Assembly: GCF_019431355.1 (NCBI RefSeq)
Contig: NZ_CP080269.1
Location: 2,170,001 to 2,234,000, forward strand
Direction: 5' to 3'
Source: Paenibacillus sp. R14(2021)
Lineage (GTDB): Bacteria > Bacillota > Bacilli > Paenibacillales > Paenibacillaceae
DNA: 64,000 nucleotides
Below are positions 43,986 to 53,760 of this stretch, one piece after another. Each line of letters begins with the position of its first letter. Position 1 is the stretch's first letter. The position numbers were made by a program, and so were the translations under genes. The notes below the pieces were generated by a model that saw only the letters and a list, made by a program, of their open reading frames with translations, did no database searches and was not told where the DNA came from.

Positions 43986-44699
43986 CTACATAAGCCGTAT
44001 AAGACCCATAATGATCAGCATAATGCCCGGCAGCACCGATAACGTCCGCATCCCGCGCCAAGCCGCGAACCTGAACCCAAGACGCATGCCCGCAAGCAGG
44101 AACACTCCGCTCGACGTAGAAATGACAAGCGCCGTTAGCAGCGGATTGAAACCGACCATCGCGGCACCCAGCCCTGCACCGAAGCTGTCGAGCGACAGCG
44201 CAAAACCGAGCAGGATCGCCTCCGACGAAGAGATAATGCCGGAACGGTCGACGTCGGCCATTTGCGGCGTGCGCAAAATTTGGATGACGATCCCGAGCCG
44301 TTTCAGCTCCAGGATGACGATCGTCGACGCCGTAGGCTTAGCGGTAAGCGGCTCAGCTGCAGTCGCTCCAGCTTCCCCTTCCGCTTCAACCGGCGGCTCA
44401 GCAGGTTCGGCTTCCGCCTCGGCATGCCTGCGCTGCCATAGCTGGAATAACGCGTAGGCGCCGATGAGCATGAGAAGCACGGCACCGATCCACTTCGCCG
44501 TGATGGGCGGCATATAACCGGACAGCACCGCGCCGATTTGCATGGACAGCCAAACAACAAGACCTGAGCAGAACGCAATGATAATAATCGACAGCAGCGG
44601 AATACGAATCCGCCTAAGGCCATATGTCACACCGACGCCGAAACCATCCAAACTAACGGCAAAAGCAAGCAGCAGCAATGATGCAGCATGAATGAGCAA
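43986..44699 (-). CDS. ytaF: sporulation membrane protein YtaF (MntP-like fold)
   Basis: A 237-residue membrane protein with six hydrophobic segments in two similar halves. Each half carries the AVSLDGFGVGVTYG / ALSLDSFGAGLGAA motif with paired Asp, as in the MntP/CadD-like exporter fold. The start is TTG at 44699 with GGGAGGG 8 nt before it. A long Ala/Glu/Pro-rich loop (about residues 85-120) separates the halves and is richer than usual. In Bacillus, ytaF lies between mutM and coaE and is linked to sporulation; the transported ion, if any, is not known. Confidence 0.88.
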   Translation of the reverse strand: MLIHAASLLLLAFAVSLDGFGVGVTYGLRRIRIPLLSIIIIAFCSGLVVWLSMQIGAVLSGYMPPITAKWIGAVLLMLIGAYALFQLWQRRHAEAEAEPAEPPVEAEGEAGATAAEPLTAKPTASTIVILELKRLGIVIQILRTPQMADVDRSGIISSSEAILLGFALSLDSFGAGLGAAMVGFNPLLTALVISTSSGVFLLAGMRLGFRFAAWRGMRTLSVLPGIMLIIMGLIRLM

Positions 44700-44785
44700 C
44701 CTGATGTCCCTCCCATGATGACGATAATGCAGCAATCTGTGCACTCGCCTAGAAACATGAATGGTACATCATATGCGGGTTCTCA

Positions 44786-45658
44786 CTACTCGTGCCTTAT
44801 TTGGCGCGTGGCTTGGCCGCTGCGGAGCTTCGGAAGGGGCTGACAGGCTAGGCAAATATGCGTGCCGCGTCCGCCCACGACCGTTTTCTCAATAATGCGG
44901 CCGCATCGGCTGCAAGGCTCGCTGCCCCTGCCGTAGACCAGCAGCTGATGCTGAAACATCCCCATCTCGCCCTGTCCGTTGACGTAAGACTTGATCGAGG
45001 AGCCGCCGACATCTACCGCGCGGCCCAGCGTAGAACGAATCGCGTCGTACAGCCTGCTCCATTCCGGCGCTTTCAACGAGTTTGCCGTTCGCTCCGGATG
45101 TATGCCGGCCGTAAAGAGCGCCTCATCTACATAAATATTGCCGAGCCCGACCACATATTCCTGGTTCAGCAGCAGCGGCTTGATCTTGGTCGTGCGATGC
45201 GCGACGACACGCTTGAAAGCCGCCAGTGTGAAGGTCTCATCCAGCGGCTCGAGACCGAGCTTCTTCAGCGGCGCTTGCACAAGATCGTCGCCTGGCGCGA
45301 AGAGATGCATCGTTCCGAATTGGCGCACATCCTTATAACGCAGCTCCGTGCCGTCGTCGAAGTGAAATCTCACGTGCGTATGCAATTCTACTGGCTCATC
45401 CTTGGCGTAAACGCCGTATCGCCCTTCCATCCGAAGATGGGAGACGAGCACGAGGCCGTCCAGCAGGATGCGCAGAAATTTGCCTCTGCGCTCCACGGTT
45501 TGAATAGTGTGTCCCGCCAGCGCGGCTGCGAAAGCTTCCGGCTCCGCTGGCCGTTGTATAATTCGCGGAAGCGACACGGTTACCCGCTCGATCCGTTTGC
45601 CTGCAACAAGCTCATTCAGCGTTCGCCGAACGGTTTCAACTTCCGGTAATTCAGGCAT
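44786..45658 (-). CDS. mutM: formamidopyrimidine-DNA glycosylase
   Basis: A 290-residue repair enzyme that removes 8-oxoguanine and formamidopyrimidines and nicks the DNA. The processed N-terminus MPELPEVETVRRTL supplies the catalytic Pro2 and Glu3. The H2TH region reads NQEYVVGLGNIYVDEALF. A C-terminal zinc finger has CSRCG and CLACQ. It is slightly longer than B. subtilis MutM because of a C-terminal tail after the zinc finger. It follows polA by 60 bp in the repair/CoA operon. Confidence 0.96.
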   Translation of the reverse strand: MPELPEVETVRRTLNELVAGKRIERVTVSLPRIIQRPAEPEAFAAALAGHTIQTVERRGKFLRILLDGLVLVSHLRMEGRYGVYAKDEPVELHTHVRFHFDDGTELRYKDVRQFGTMHLFAPGDDLVQAPLKKLGLEPLDETFTLAAFKRVVAHRTTKIKPLLLNQEYVVGLGNIYVDEALFTAGIHPERTANSLKAPEWSRLYDAIRSTLGRAVDVGGSSIKSYVNGQGEMGMFQHQLLVYGRGSEPCSRCGRIIEKTVVGGRGTHICLACQPLPKLRSGQATRQIRHE

Positions 45659-45718
45659 TTCCTAATTCCCCCCTGCCATGTTCAGCCTTCATTATAGCGC
45701 ATGCAGGGCGGCTTTGTC

Positions 45719-48379
45719 TTACTTCGCCTCATACCAATTGTCACCGTAGCTGACGTCAGCCTTCAGCGGAACATCCAGCGCAAGCGCGCTCTCCATCACT
45801 TCGGGCAGCAGTGTCTTCATCAGCTCCAGCTCATCGGCCGGCACCTCGAAGACGAGCTCATCGTGTACCTGAAGCAGCATGCGGCTTCGAAGCCCGCGTT
45901 CGCGCAGCGCGCGGTCCATCTTCACCATGGCAAGCTTGATAATATCGGCTGCCGTGCCTTGAATCGGCGTGTTCATCGCCGTCCGTTCGGCGAACGAGCG
46001 AAGATTGAAGTTCGACGCCTTGATATCAGGCAGATACCTGCGGCGTTCAAGCAGTGTCGTCACATAACCATCCTTGCGCGCCTGCGCCACGATGGTATCC
46101 ATATAAGCGCGAACCCCTTGGAATGCGGTAAAGTACTGCTCGATGAAACGCGCCGCGTCTTTCCGCGAGATGCTCAGGTTGTTCGATAAACCGAAATCGC
46201 TGATACCGTACACGATGCCGAAATTGACAGCCTTTGCTTGGCGGCGCATGTTGGCGTCGACTTCCTCAGCCGCAACACCAAACACGTCCATAGCGGTCTT
46301 CGTATGGATGTCTGTATCCGCGATAAATGCTTCCTTCATCTTCTCGTCGCCGGATATATGCGCCAGCACGCGAAGCTCGATCTGCGAATAGTCCGCCGCG
46401 AGGATGGTCCAGCCCGGCTCCGAAGGAACGAACGCCTTGCGGATACGGCGGCCTTCCTCCAGCCGGATCGGGATGTTCTGCAGATTCGGGAATTGGCTCG
46501 ACAACCGGCCCGTCGCGGCAATCGTCTGCCTATAGTAGGTATGAACCTTGCCCGTGTCGCGGCGAATCTCCTTCAGTAGTCCCTCAACGTACGTGGACTG
46601 CAGCTTGGCCAGCTGACGGTAGTGCAGAATCAGCTTCACAATCTCGTGGTATGGCTCCAGCTTCTCCAGCACTTCCGCATCGGTGGAATAACCCGTCTTC
46701 GTCTTCTTAATAACCGGAAGACCCAGCTTCTCAAACAGCACGTCGCCCAGCTGCTTCGGCGAATTGATGTTGAACTCCATGCCGGCATAGGTATAGATGT
46801 CGCTCATATATTGAGAGATACCCTTCTCAAGCTCAGTGCCCAGATCTTCAAGCACGGCCGGATTCACCTTAATGCCCTGCTTCTCCATCCCTGCAAGGAC
46901 GACGGCAAGCGGCTGTTCGAGCTCCTCGTTCAGCTTTGTCATATGCCCCTGCGCAAGCTCCGCCGACAGCAGCGGCACGAGCCTGCGCACGGCATCGGCC
47001 TTGGCAGCCAGATGGTTAGCGAGCACCTCGCCTGCTGGCACCTGCAGCTTCGCTCCCTTGCCGTAAACGGCTTCATCCGTCTGGATCGAGGCGAGGCCTT
47101 GACGCTGGATCAGCGAGGCAAGCGTTTGGCTGGACTCCGTCGGATCCAGCAGATACGCCGCGAGCAGCGCATCGAATACGACGCCGCGCAGCTCGATGCC
47201 AAGCCAGCTCAGTGCAAGCTCCGCTTTGTGCAGGTCGTAGCCCCGCTTCGGCGCCTGCTCGTCCTCCAGCCATGCTCGTACCGGCGCGGAGACAGCCTTA
47301 TCCATCAGTTCGTCATAGGTCAGCGTAACGATGCGGTCACCGCCCGCAACGGCCAGGCCGACCAGCCTGGCAATGTGCGGATTCTCTCCGATCGCCTCAA
47401 TATAGAGACTCTCCGATTGAGTCAACAGCTCTGTCAGCGCGCCTGCATCGAGTGAACCTGCAGATACGACTTTATATGTCGGTACGGCCAAGGCGGCAAC
47501 TTCTCCTGCTCCCCCCGCTTCCGGCAGCGCCAAGCGCTCGATGAGCGATTTGAACTCCAGCTTGCGGAACATGTCCGATAATGAATTCGCATCGTAACCG
47601 TTGTACAGCAGCTCGTCCGTTTTGTTTTCCAGCGGCACTTCGCGGAAGATGGTCGCCAGCTTCTTGCTCATGACCGCATCGTCTTGATGCATTTCTACTT
47701 TTTCTTTCATCTTGCCTTTCAGCTCAGCCGTATTCGCAAGAACACCCTCGACGGAGCCGTAGTCGTGCAGCAGCTTCAGCGCGGTTTTCTCCCCGACGCC
47801 CGGAATGCCCGGTATATTATCGGACGTATCGCCCATCAGACCCTTTAGGTCGATGATTTGCAGCGGCGTTAGCCCGTATCGTTCGTTGATTTCAGCCGGA
47901 TCATAGCGATCCACCTCGCTGACGCCCTTGCGGGTCAGCGCGATCGTAACATGGTCCGATGCCAGCTGCAGCATATCCTTGTCGCCCGAGACGACGACGG
48001 TCTCGACGCCGCTCTCGTCCGCAAGTCGGCTGAGCGTGCCAATTATATCGTCCGCCTCATAGCCCGCCAGCTCATACTGCGCGATGCCAAAGGACTTCAG
48101 CAGTTCCTTCAGCACAGGGAATTGCTCCGACAGCTCCGGCGGCGTCTTCTGGCGTCCGCCCTTATATTCCGTGTACCCTTCGTGGCGGAACGTCACCTTG
48201 CCGGCGTCAAAAGCAACCAGCATATGCGTCGGCTTCTCTTCTTCCAGCAGCTTCAGCAGCATCGTCGTAAATCCGTATACCGCATTCGTATGCAGTCCAG
48301 CCGAATTCGTCAGCGGCGGCATGGCAAAGAACGCCCTGTAGATGATACTGTTACCGTCAATTAACACCCATTTATCCAT
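45719..48379 (-). CDS. polA: DNA polymerase I
   Basis: An 886-residue polymerase for repair and Okazaki-fragment processing. The 5'-nuclease domain covers residues 1-290 (WVLIDGNSIIYRAFFAMPPL, GDKDMLQLAS). The 3'-5' exonuclease-like middle domain lacks the acidic DxE motif, as in Bacillus PolA, so proofreading is unlikely. The polymerase domain has motif A (DYSQIELRVLAHISGD), motif B (RRQAKAVNFGIVYGIS) and motif C (QVHDELVFEVP). The start at 48379 has a G-rich AGGTGAGGTG leader; an upstream GTG adds six residues. First gene of the operon. Confidence 0.97.
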   Translation of the reverse strand: MDKWVLIDGNSIIYRAFFAMPPLTNSAGLHTNAVYGFTTMLLKLLEEEKPTHMLVAFDAGKVTFRHEGYTEYKGGRQKTPPELSEQFPVLKELLKSFGIAQYELAGYEADDIIGTLSRLADESGVETVVVSGDKDMLQLASDHVTIALTRKGVSEVDRYDPAEINERYGLTPLQIIDLKGLMGDTSDNIPGIPGVGEKTALKLLHDYGSVEGVLANTAELKGKMKEKVEMHQDDAVMSKKLATIFREVPLENKTDELLYNGYDANSLSDMFRKLEFKSLIERLALPEAGGAGEVAALAVPTYKVVSAGSLDAGALTELLTQSESLYIEAIGENPHIARLVGLAVAGGDRIVTLTYDELMDKAVSAPVRAWLEDEQAPKRGYDLHKAELALSWLGIELRGVVFDALLAAYLLDPTESSQTLASLIQRQGLASIQTDEAVYGKGAKLQVPAGEVLANHLAAKADAVRRLVPLLSAELAQGHMTKLNEELEQPLAVVLAGMEKQGIKVNPAVLEDLGTELEKGISQYMSDIYTYAGMEFNINSPKQLGDVLFEKLGLPVIKKTKTGYSTDAEVLEKLEPYHEIVKLILHYRQLAKLQSTYVEGLLKEIRRDTGKVHTYYRQTIAATGRLSSQFPNLQNIPIRLEEGRRIRKAFVPSEPGWTILAADYSQIELRVLAHISGDEKMKEAFIADTDIHTKTAMDVFGVAAEEVDANMRRQAKAVNFGIVYGISDFGLSNNLSISRKDAARFIEQYFTAFQGVRAYMDTIVAQARKDGYVTTLLERRRYLPDIKASNFNLRSFAERTAMNTPIQGTAADIIKLAMVKMDRALRERGLRSRMLLQVHDELVFEVPADELELMKTLLPEVMESALALDVPLKADVSYGDNWYEAK

Positions 48380-48435
48380 ATGAAAGGCACACCTCACCTT
48401 ATTTTCCTAGTCACTATCATAGCATAAAGCAAACA

Positions 48436-48476
48436 AGCTTTCCCACTTATCCGCGGCTGCGAATATCGGGAAAGCT
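48436..48476 (-). terminator. terminator of the GGDEF-EAL operon
   Basis: AGCTTTCCC and GGGAAAGCT with a partly self-pairing loop, followed on the minus strand by TGTTTGCTTT. It separates the c-di-GMP genes from polA. Confidence 0.65.
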
Positions 48477-48519
48477 GCTGCTGCGTAAGCGCTGCGCGGT
48501 AGCATTGCCTGCTGTTCTA

Positions 48520-49692
48520 TTATTCGTCGAACGGCTGCGGCCGCCCAAGCAAGTAGCCTTGTGCGTATTGAACGCCGAGACTGCGGATAAATTGAAGCTC
48601 TTCCTCTTCCTCGATGCCTTCGGCAATGAGCTTGATGTCCATTTTGGCAGCCAAATCGGCAAACGTCTGCACGAGATGCGCTTTCATCCCATCCAAGTGA
48701 ATCCCGTTCGTGAGGGAACGGTCGATTTTAATAAAGTCCGGCTTCAGCTCGACGATCGACTGCAGGGAAGAATAGCCGGCCCCCGCGTCGTCAATGGCAA
48801 TTTGATACCCTTGATTACGGTAATGCTGCAGAATGCGTTTGGCAGAACCAAAGTCCTCGATGGAGGTCCGCTCCGTAATTTCGAATACGACATGATGCGG
48901 CGACAGGCCAAATCTCTGCAGCAGCAGCAAGGTCTGCCCAGAGGAGAACGATGGGTCGTTCATGATCCGCGCCGTTATGTTAATAAACAGCTTCTGTCCC
49001 TTCAGCAGACCCGTCGATCCTTCGATTGCCCGCTCGCGCGCCAATCGGTCAAGCGCATACGTCAGTCCTTCTTCATCGGCAAATTGAAACAAACCAAGCG
49101 GGCCGTCAAACCAACGGCTGCCCGGAATTCGAGATAATGCCTCATAACCGAATATGGAATGGGAATCCGGCGACAGCGACATAATCGGCTGATACATCGG
49201 CTGAATGCGCCGTTCGCGCAAGATCTGCTCCAGTTCTCGTCGCTTCAAGCTTCGCTTGGCGGCTCCGTTCGATTGTCCATGCACGATCGCCCGCTTCATA
49301 CCGTCGTATAAGCGCTCTTCTTCTGAAACAATGCCGTCGTCCAAGAAAGACACACCCGCATGCAGGTACAGCTCAGGCACAGGCCCGCCGAATGCCGCGT
49401 CCATGAACCGAGGCTCCCAGTCGTGCTGCAGCCGGCTGCTGATCTCCAGCAGCTGCTCCTCGAGCATCTCTTCCCGCTGAGATGGCAGCGTCAGACAAAC
49501 GAAAAGATCGTCCCGCATCCACATGCGGGACAGCCCGTTTAATCCAACCACCTTATTCTCGCCCAGGACCTGCTCTGCAAATCGGCGCCAATTCGCCCGC
49601 AGCCGCCCTTTTACCTCTGCTGTCTCTTGGGCTCTTCCATGCCAGGCAAAATAAATGATAGCCATGCCATTGCTGTCTCTTCTCAGGTTCAC
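48520..49692 (-). CDS. cyclic di-GMP phosphodiesterase (EAL domain)
   Basis: A 390-residue cytoplasmic protein. An N-terminal region of about 140 residues has no clear family. The EAL domain (about 155-388) retains the catalytic set: Glu in IFGYEALSRI, Asn in LFINITARIM, Glu in VVFEITERTS, the Asp pair in AIDDAGAGYSSL, Lys and Asp in FIKIDRSL, Glu in IAEGIEEEEE, and Gln in YAQGYLLGRPQP. It should therefore hydrolyse c-di-GMP. Its start overlaps the stop of the GGDEF gene by 4 bp, so synthase and hydrolase are made from one message. Confidence 0.92.
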   Translation of the reverse strand: MNLRRDSNGMAIIYFAWHGRAQETAEVKGRLRANWRRFAEQVLGENKVVGLNGLSRMWMRDDLFVCLTLPSQREEMLEEQLLEISSRLQHDWEPRFMDAAFGGPVPELYLHAGVSFLDDGIVSEEERLYDGMKRAIVHGQSNGAAKRSLKRRELEQILRERRIQPMYQPIMSLSPDSHSIFGYEALSRIPGSRWFDGPLGLFQFADEEGLTYALDRLARERAIEGSTGLLKGQKLFINITARIMNDPSFSSGQTLLLLQRFGLSPHHVVFEITERTSIEDFGSAKRILQHYRNQGYQIAIDDAGAGYSSLQSIVELKPDFIKIDRSLTNGIHLDGMKAHLVQTFADLAAKMDIKLIAEGIEEEEELQFIRSLGVQYAQGYLLGRPQPFDE

Positions 49693-51266
49693 GTTGTTTT
49701 TCCCTCTCCCAGATGCTTTTCAAATACGTCTCCTGCAACATAGGCGCTGCCTGTAATGGATTTGGCCTGTTTCTTGAGGCGTGCAGCCGCCTCCGATATG
49801 TCAGCTGTCGTTACCACTTGCAGTCCGTCCCAGGTGAGCAGCGACAAGGACAGTGTCACGCCATCCTGTATAACCGTATTACCGCTTCGATCCATGACAC
49901 TTGATACGTCAACACCGCCGTAATATGCCCTGGCGCCGTCGTTAAATCGTGTAATCATATGACGGCACAATTGCTCGGCGTCCTCCGCATCCGAGAGGAC
50001 GATGAAGTCGTCGCCGCCGATATGGCCGATAAAATCGTCCTTCGCTCCCGAAAGGCTGGCCACTTCTTGCAGTACCGCAGACAAGAACCGAATGAGCTCA
50101 TCCCCCCGGCTGAAGCCGAAGCAGTCATTAAACCACTTGAAATAGTCCAAATCGGCATAGATAATCGCGAATTTCTTGCCTGTATCGATCCGGCTCTGCA
50201 TCTCGCGGAGTATGGCTGCATTCCCCGGTAATCCGGTCAGCGGGTTGGCCGTTCTGGCTTCCTCCGTGCGCAGCTGTGTCATGCACTCCAATATGGCACG
50301 AATGGAAGCGGCGCCGATCAGCTTCCCTCCCCGGGTAATGATGACGACATGATACAAGCGCGAAATATCCCGGGCCATCGCCAGCTGCGCTACATGTTCC
50401 ACCGGCAGGTCCGCTTCGACGACAAGCGCTTCTTCGTCCATAATTTTCGATACGGATCGATTCCAATATAACGGAAGTCCGAATTGTCCAGCTAGCAGCT
50501 GGTTCATGTTTTCCTTCATGATCAAGCCGATGGGACGGCCTTCGCTTGCGATGATCGCCCCCTGCACATGCGGGTTGGATTCGAACATTCGTGCGAGGTC
50601 CGACACGCGCTCGGACGGCGACAGCGTCGGAATCGATTTGGCCAGCATCCCAATGGGGAAAGGCGTCTTCGCGCTGCTTGGAACGGCTGCAGGCTGTGCA
50701 ATCTGCCGTCCTTGTCCGCCAGTTCCGGATATTCGCGATTCGTCCAAGGCTAGACCGCCCCACGTGTCCGTCTCCGCGCCAGCCGGTGAATCGAGCACCG
50801 CCGCTGCATCCTCCTGGCGAATCCGATACCGCATCACCGCGGATATGGCATCCTTGATCGCATAGTAAATTGTCGCTTCCGCTGAGCGGCCGATACTCGA
50901 AGGATATGCCGATGCATGTCCAATCGCAAAAGCGCTGCGGTCTGCATGAGTGGCGGAAAGCTCTTCTTCGCCCGCGTAAATGCGCTTCAGCTTCGATCGA
51001 AGTGCGTCCACCGCTCGCTTGATCAGCTTGTCCAGCTTATCTTCGGATTTGCCCCGTTGAAGGAAGTAGAAGAAGTCGTTCTCCATCCTATACCGCCAGA
51101 CGAGACGCCGCTGCTCATTCATCCACTCTGTCAATGCCTCAAGCACGGAGGCCGATGTGTTTCCTGACACATGCACGACGATGACGCCGATGCCGCCGTA
51201 ATGCCATTGCTCTGTCAACCGATGGATCATTGTACGGTCTAATAGTCCATATCCCATCTCATCCAC
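49689..51266 (-). CDS. CBS-domain diguanylate cyclase (GGDDF variant)
   Basis: A 525-residue protein. The N-terminal 190 residues look like a degenerate GGDEF-type region. A CBS pair follows at about 205-325 (IPTLSPSERVSDLARMFESN, GAIIASEGRPIGLIMKENMN, VVIITRGGKLIGAASI), which usually binds adenine nucleotides. The C-terminal GGDEF domain is at about 345-515 (NPLTGLPGN, IIYADLDYFKWFNDCFGFSR, FIGHIGGDDFIVL). The signature reads GGDDF rather than GG[DE]EF, so Asp replaces the catalytic Glu; activity is plausible but not certain. The start is GTG at 51266 with AAGAGGG. It is coupled to the EAL gene. Confidence 0.88.
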   Translation of the reverse strand: MDEMGYGLLDRTMIHRLTEQWHYGGIGVIVVHVSGNTSASVLEALTEWMNEQRRLVWRYRMENDFFYFLQRGKSEDKLDKLIKRAVDALRSKLKRIYAGEEELSATHADRSAFAIGHASAYPSSIGRSAEATIYYAIKDAISAVMRYRIRQEDAAAVLDSPAGAETDTWGGLALDESRISGTGGQGRQIAQPAAVPSSAKTPFPIGMLAKSIPTLSPSERVSDLARMFESNPHVQGAIIASEGRPIGLIMKENMNQLLAGQFGLPLYWNRSVSKIMDEEALVVEADLPVEHVAQLAMARDISRLYHVVIITRGGKLIGAASIRAILECMTQLRTEEARTANPLTGLPGNAAILREMQSRIDTGKKFAIIYADLDYFKWFNDCFGFSRGDELIRFLSAVLQEVASLSGAKDDFIGHIGGDDFIVLSDAEDAEQLCRHMITRFNDGARAYYGGVDVSSVMDRSGNTVIQDGVTLSLSLLTWDGLQVVTTADISEAAARLKKQAKSITGSAYVAGDVFEKHLGEGKTT

Positions 51267-51363
51267 AAGAATCCCTCTTAGGCGTCAGTCGTTTTGACTC
51301 TCTTATCGTTCTATTGTAGGAGATGATTGTGAAGAGAGCATTGGAGCATTGTTAAATTTATGT

Positions 51364-51404
51364 AAAAAAATCCAGCGTACAGCTCCATACGCCGCACACC
51401 GGAT
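51364..51404 (-). terminator. terminator of the second pst operon
   Basis: ATCCGGTGTGC pairs with GTACGCTGGAT (several G-T pairs), followed by TTTTTTT on the minus strand. It ends the operon after phoU. Confidence 0.8.
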
Positions 51405-51414
51405 CTCACTTTAC

Positions 51415-52074
51415 TTAGTCATTTAATTCGGCACGCTTGCCGGTTACGAGAAAGACGACGCTCTCGCCAATATTGGTGGCATAATCGGCAATGCGCTCGA
51501 TATATCTGCCAACGAAGCTGATCTGGCTCGCTTGCGTGATCGATTTGGGATTGTCCATCATGAGCGCGAACAAGTCACCGACCACCTGACTGAACAAAGC
51601 ATCTACCTGATCATCGTCTTTTGCCATTTTGTACGCCAGGTTCACGTTCTCATGCACATACGACTCGATAGATTCGCGAATCATCTGCCTTGCGATATCA
51701 GCCATCTGAGGCAGATCCACAAGCGGCTTCATATGTGTCTGGCCATCCAAACGGACGACGACTTTCGCGATATCAACGGATAGATCGCCCATACGCTCCA
51801 GATCGCTCGCCATTTTGAAGGCGATTAGAATTCTGCGCAAATCTTTGGCAACCGGCTGCTGCGTCGCGATCATCCGTGCACCGAGCAGGTCGATGCTTTC
51901 TTCAATCCGGTTCAGCTCGATATCTGCCGCAATAATGCGTCTGGCTGCGGTGGTGTCCAATTTCTCCAGCGCCGACATGGCTTCCCCAAGTACGTTATCT
52001 ACGCGGTTGCCCATTTCAATGAGCATGCTCTTCAGCTGCTCCAGGCCTTCATCCAGCTCTTTCCGTTTCAACAC
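51415..52074 (-). CDS. phoU: phosphate-specific transport accessory protein PhoU (operon 2)
   Basis: A 219-residue helical protein with two PhoU repeats (KSMLIEMGNRVDNVLGEAMS; SYVHENVNLAYKMAKDDDQV), including the metal-site segments MASDLERMGDLSVDIAKVV and YIERIADYATNIGESVVFLV. PhoU damps phosphate uptake and Pho signalling by acting on PstSCAB and the PhoR-type kinase. The start is GTG with AGAGGGG. It is closely related in sequence to the operon 1 copy. It lies 23 bp after pstB. Confidence 0.95.
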   Translation of the reverse strand: MLKRKELDEGLEQLKSMLIEMGNRVDNVLGEAMSALEKLDTTAARRIIAADIELNRIEESIDLLGARMIATQQPVAKDLRRILIAFKMASDLERMGDLSVDIAKVVVRLDGQTHMKPLVDLPQMADIARQMIRESIESYVHENVNLAYKMAKDDDQVDALFSQVVGDLFALMMDNPKSITQASQISFVGRYIERIADYATNIGESVVFLVTGKRAELND

Positions 52075-52097
52075 GCAAGCGCCCCTCTCCTCGTTCC

Positions 52098-52856
52098 TTA
52101 ACCAAAGCGGCCGGAAATATAATCGTCCGTCGCCTTCTCGGAAGGATTCGTAAAGATTTTTTCGGTTTTGTCGTGCTCGACGACTTTGCCCATGTAGAAG
52201 AATGCGGTTCTGTCCGATACGCGCGCAGCCTGATGCATGTTGTGCGTCACGATCACGATGCTGTAATCCTGCTTCAGCTCGGCGATCAGCTCCTCGACCT
52301 TGGCGGTCGATACCGGATCAAGCGCCGATGCCGGCTCATCCATGAGAATGACCTTCGGCTTTACAGCGATGGAACGGGCGATGCATAGACGCTGCTGTTG
52401 TCCGCCGGAGAGGGCAAGTGCCGACTGATGCAGACGATCCTTCGTCTCTTCCCATAGCGCGGACTTGCGGAGACACTCCTCCACGATTTCGTCGAGCTGC
52501 TGCTTCTTGCGAATCCCGTGATAACGGGGGCCGAACGCAATATTCTCGTAAATCGACTTGTGAAACGGATTGGGACGCTGCCAGACCATGCCGATCTTCT
52601 GGCGAAGCAGAACAACGTCTACGCCGGCGTCATTGACGTTCTCGCCGTCGATCCAAATTTCACCCTTCGTACGCACGCCGCCAATCGTATCGTTCATGCG
52701 GTTCAAGCTGCGCAGGAAGGTAGACTTCCCGCAGCCCGACGGGCCGATGAGCGCGGTAACCTCCCGGGGAGCAAACTGAAGCGATACGCTCTTGATGGCT
52801 TCCTTCTCCCCATAGAATACGCTGAGGTCTTTGGCTGCTAGTCCTGTTGTTTGCAT
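52098..52856 (-). CDS. pstB: phosphate ABC transporter ATPase PstB (operon 2)
   Basis: A 252-residue ATPase of the high-affinity phosphate importer. Walker A is GPSGCGKST, the Q-loop region is [10 protein letters not shown], the signature is [14 protein letters not shown], Walker B is [11 protein letters not shown], and the switch His is in [13 protein letters not shown]. The C-terminus DDYISGRFG is typical of PstB. It differs from the operon 1 copy in the Walker B (ASALD versus TSALD) and elsewhere, so the copies are not recent duplicates. Confidence 0.96.
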   Translation of the reverse strand: MQTTGLAAKDLSVFYGEKEAIKSVSLQFAPREVTALIGPSGCGKSTFLRSLNRMNDTIGGVRTKGEIWIDGENVNDAGVDVVLLRQKIGMVWQRPNPFHKSIYENIAFGPRYHGIRKKQQLDEIVEECLRKSALWEETKDRLHQSALALSGGQQQRLCIARSIAVKPKVILMDEPASALDPVSTAKVEELIAELKQDYSIVIVTHNMHQAARVSDRTAFFYMGKVVEHDKTEKIFTNPSEKATDDYISGRFG

Positions 52857-52872
52857 GCTTTAGTCACTCCCC

Positions 52873-53760
52873 TTATTTGGTTGCCGTAAATTTACGGTGC
52901 AGATACCCGCCAAACCATCTGGCCGTGAAGTTGAAAAGCAGCACCATAATGATAAGTATAGCGGAAGCGCCTGCGCCGATTTGAGCTGCATCCGGAGCCA
53001 AGCCTTCACTGTTGATCTTCCAGATATGAACCGCCAGCGTCTCCGCAGGGCGGAACGGATTAAGCGGCGAGAAAGGACTGAGCGGATTCCAGTTCGTGAA
53101 ATCCAGTCTCGGCGAGCTCATTCCTGCCGTAAACAGCAGTGCCGCTGCTTCACCGAATACGCGGCCCGAAGCAAGGATGGTGCCTGTCACGATCGTCGGC
53201 ATTGCGATTGGCATCATGACGGAAGTAATTGTCTTCCAGCGCGACAAGCCGAGCGCGAGGCTCGCTTCCTTCTGCTCGCGGGGGACGCCCTTAAGCGATT
53301 GCTCCGTAATCCGCACCATAAGCGGAAGATTGAATACGGTCAGCGCAAGCGCGCCGGAGAAGAGCGAGAATCCAAGACCGAATACGTTGACAATCACAAG
53401 CAATCCGAACAAACCGACGACAATAGACGGGAAGGAAGAGAGTACCTCGACGATGAGTCGAATGGAATCGGTTAATCTTCCCGGTTTGGCGTATTCGCTC
53501 ATGTAGATGCCGGCGCCAAGTCCGAGCGGGATGGTAATAATCAATGTTAACAATAATAAGAACAAGGAGTTGAACAGCTGCGGCCCAATACCGCCTCCCG
53601 CTTTTATCGTTTGCGGTCCAGAGGTTAGGAAATGGAAGCTGATGTGCGGCAGTCCGCGGACAATAATGTAACCAAGCAGCCCTGCGAGCAGCAAAACAAT
53701 GAATCCGGATATGGCGATAATGACGGCAGTTGCGATGCGATCTGCGGTTTTGGCTGTCAT
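52873..53760 (-). CDS. pstA: phosphate ABC transporter permease PstA (operon 2)
   Basis: A 295-residue permease with six membrane helices and the inner-membrane-component motif ALGLSRWKTITSVMMPIAMP that contacts PstB. LNPFRPAETLAVHIWKINSEG near the C-terminal part and GRVFGEAAALLFTAGMSS are characteristic of PstA. Its ATG overlaps the pstC stop by 4 bp. It works with PstC as the channel of the importer. Confidence 0.95.
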   Translation of the reverse strand: MTAKTADRIATAVIIAISGFIVLLLAGLLGYIIVRGLPHISFHFLTSGPQTIKAGGGIGPQLFNSLFLLLLTLIITIPLGLGAGIYMSEYAKPGRLTDSIRLIVEVLSSFPSIVVGLFGLLVIVNVFGLGFSLFSGALALTVFNLPLMVRITEQSLKGVPREQKEASLALGLSRWKTITSVMMPIAMPTIVTGTILASGRVFGEAAALLFTAGMSSPRLDFTNWNPLSPFSPLNPFRPAETLAVHIWKINSEGLAPDAAQIGAGASAILIIMVLLFNFTARWFGGYLHRKFTATK

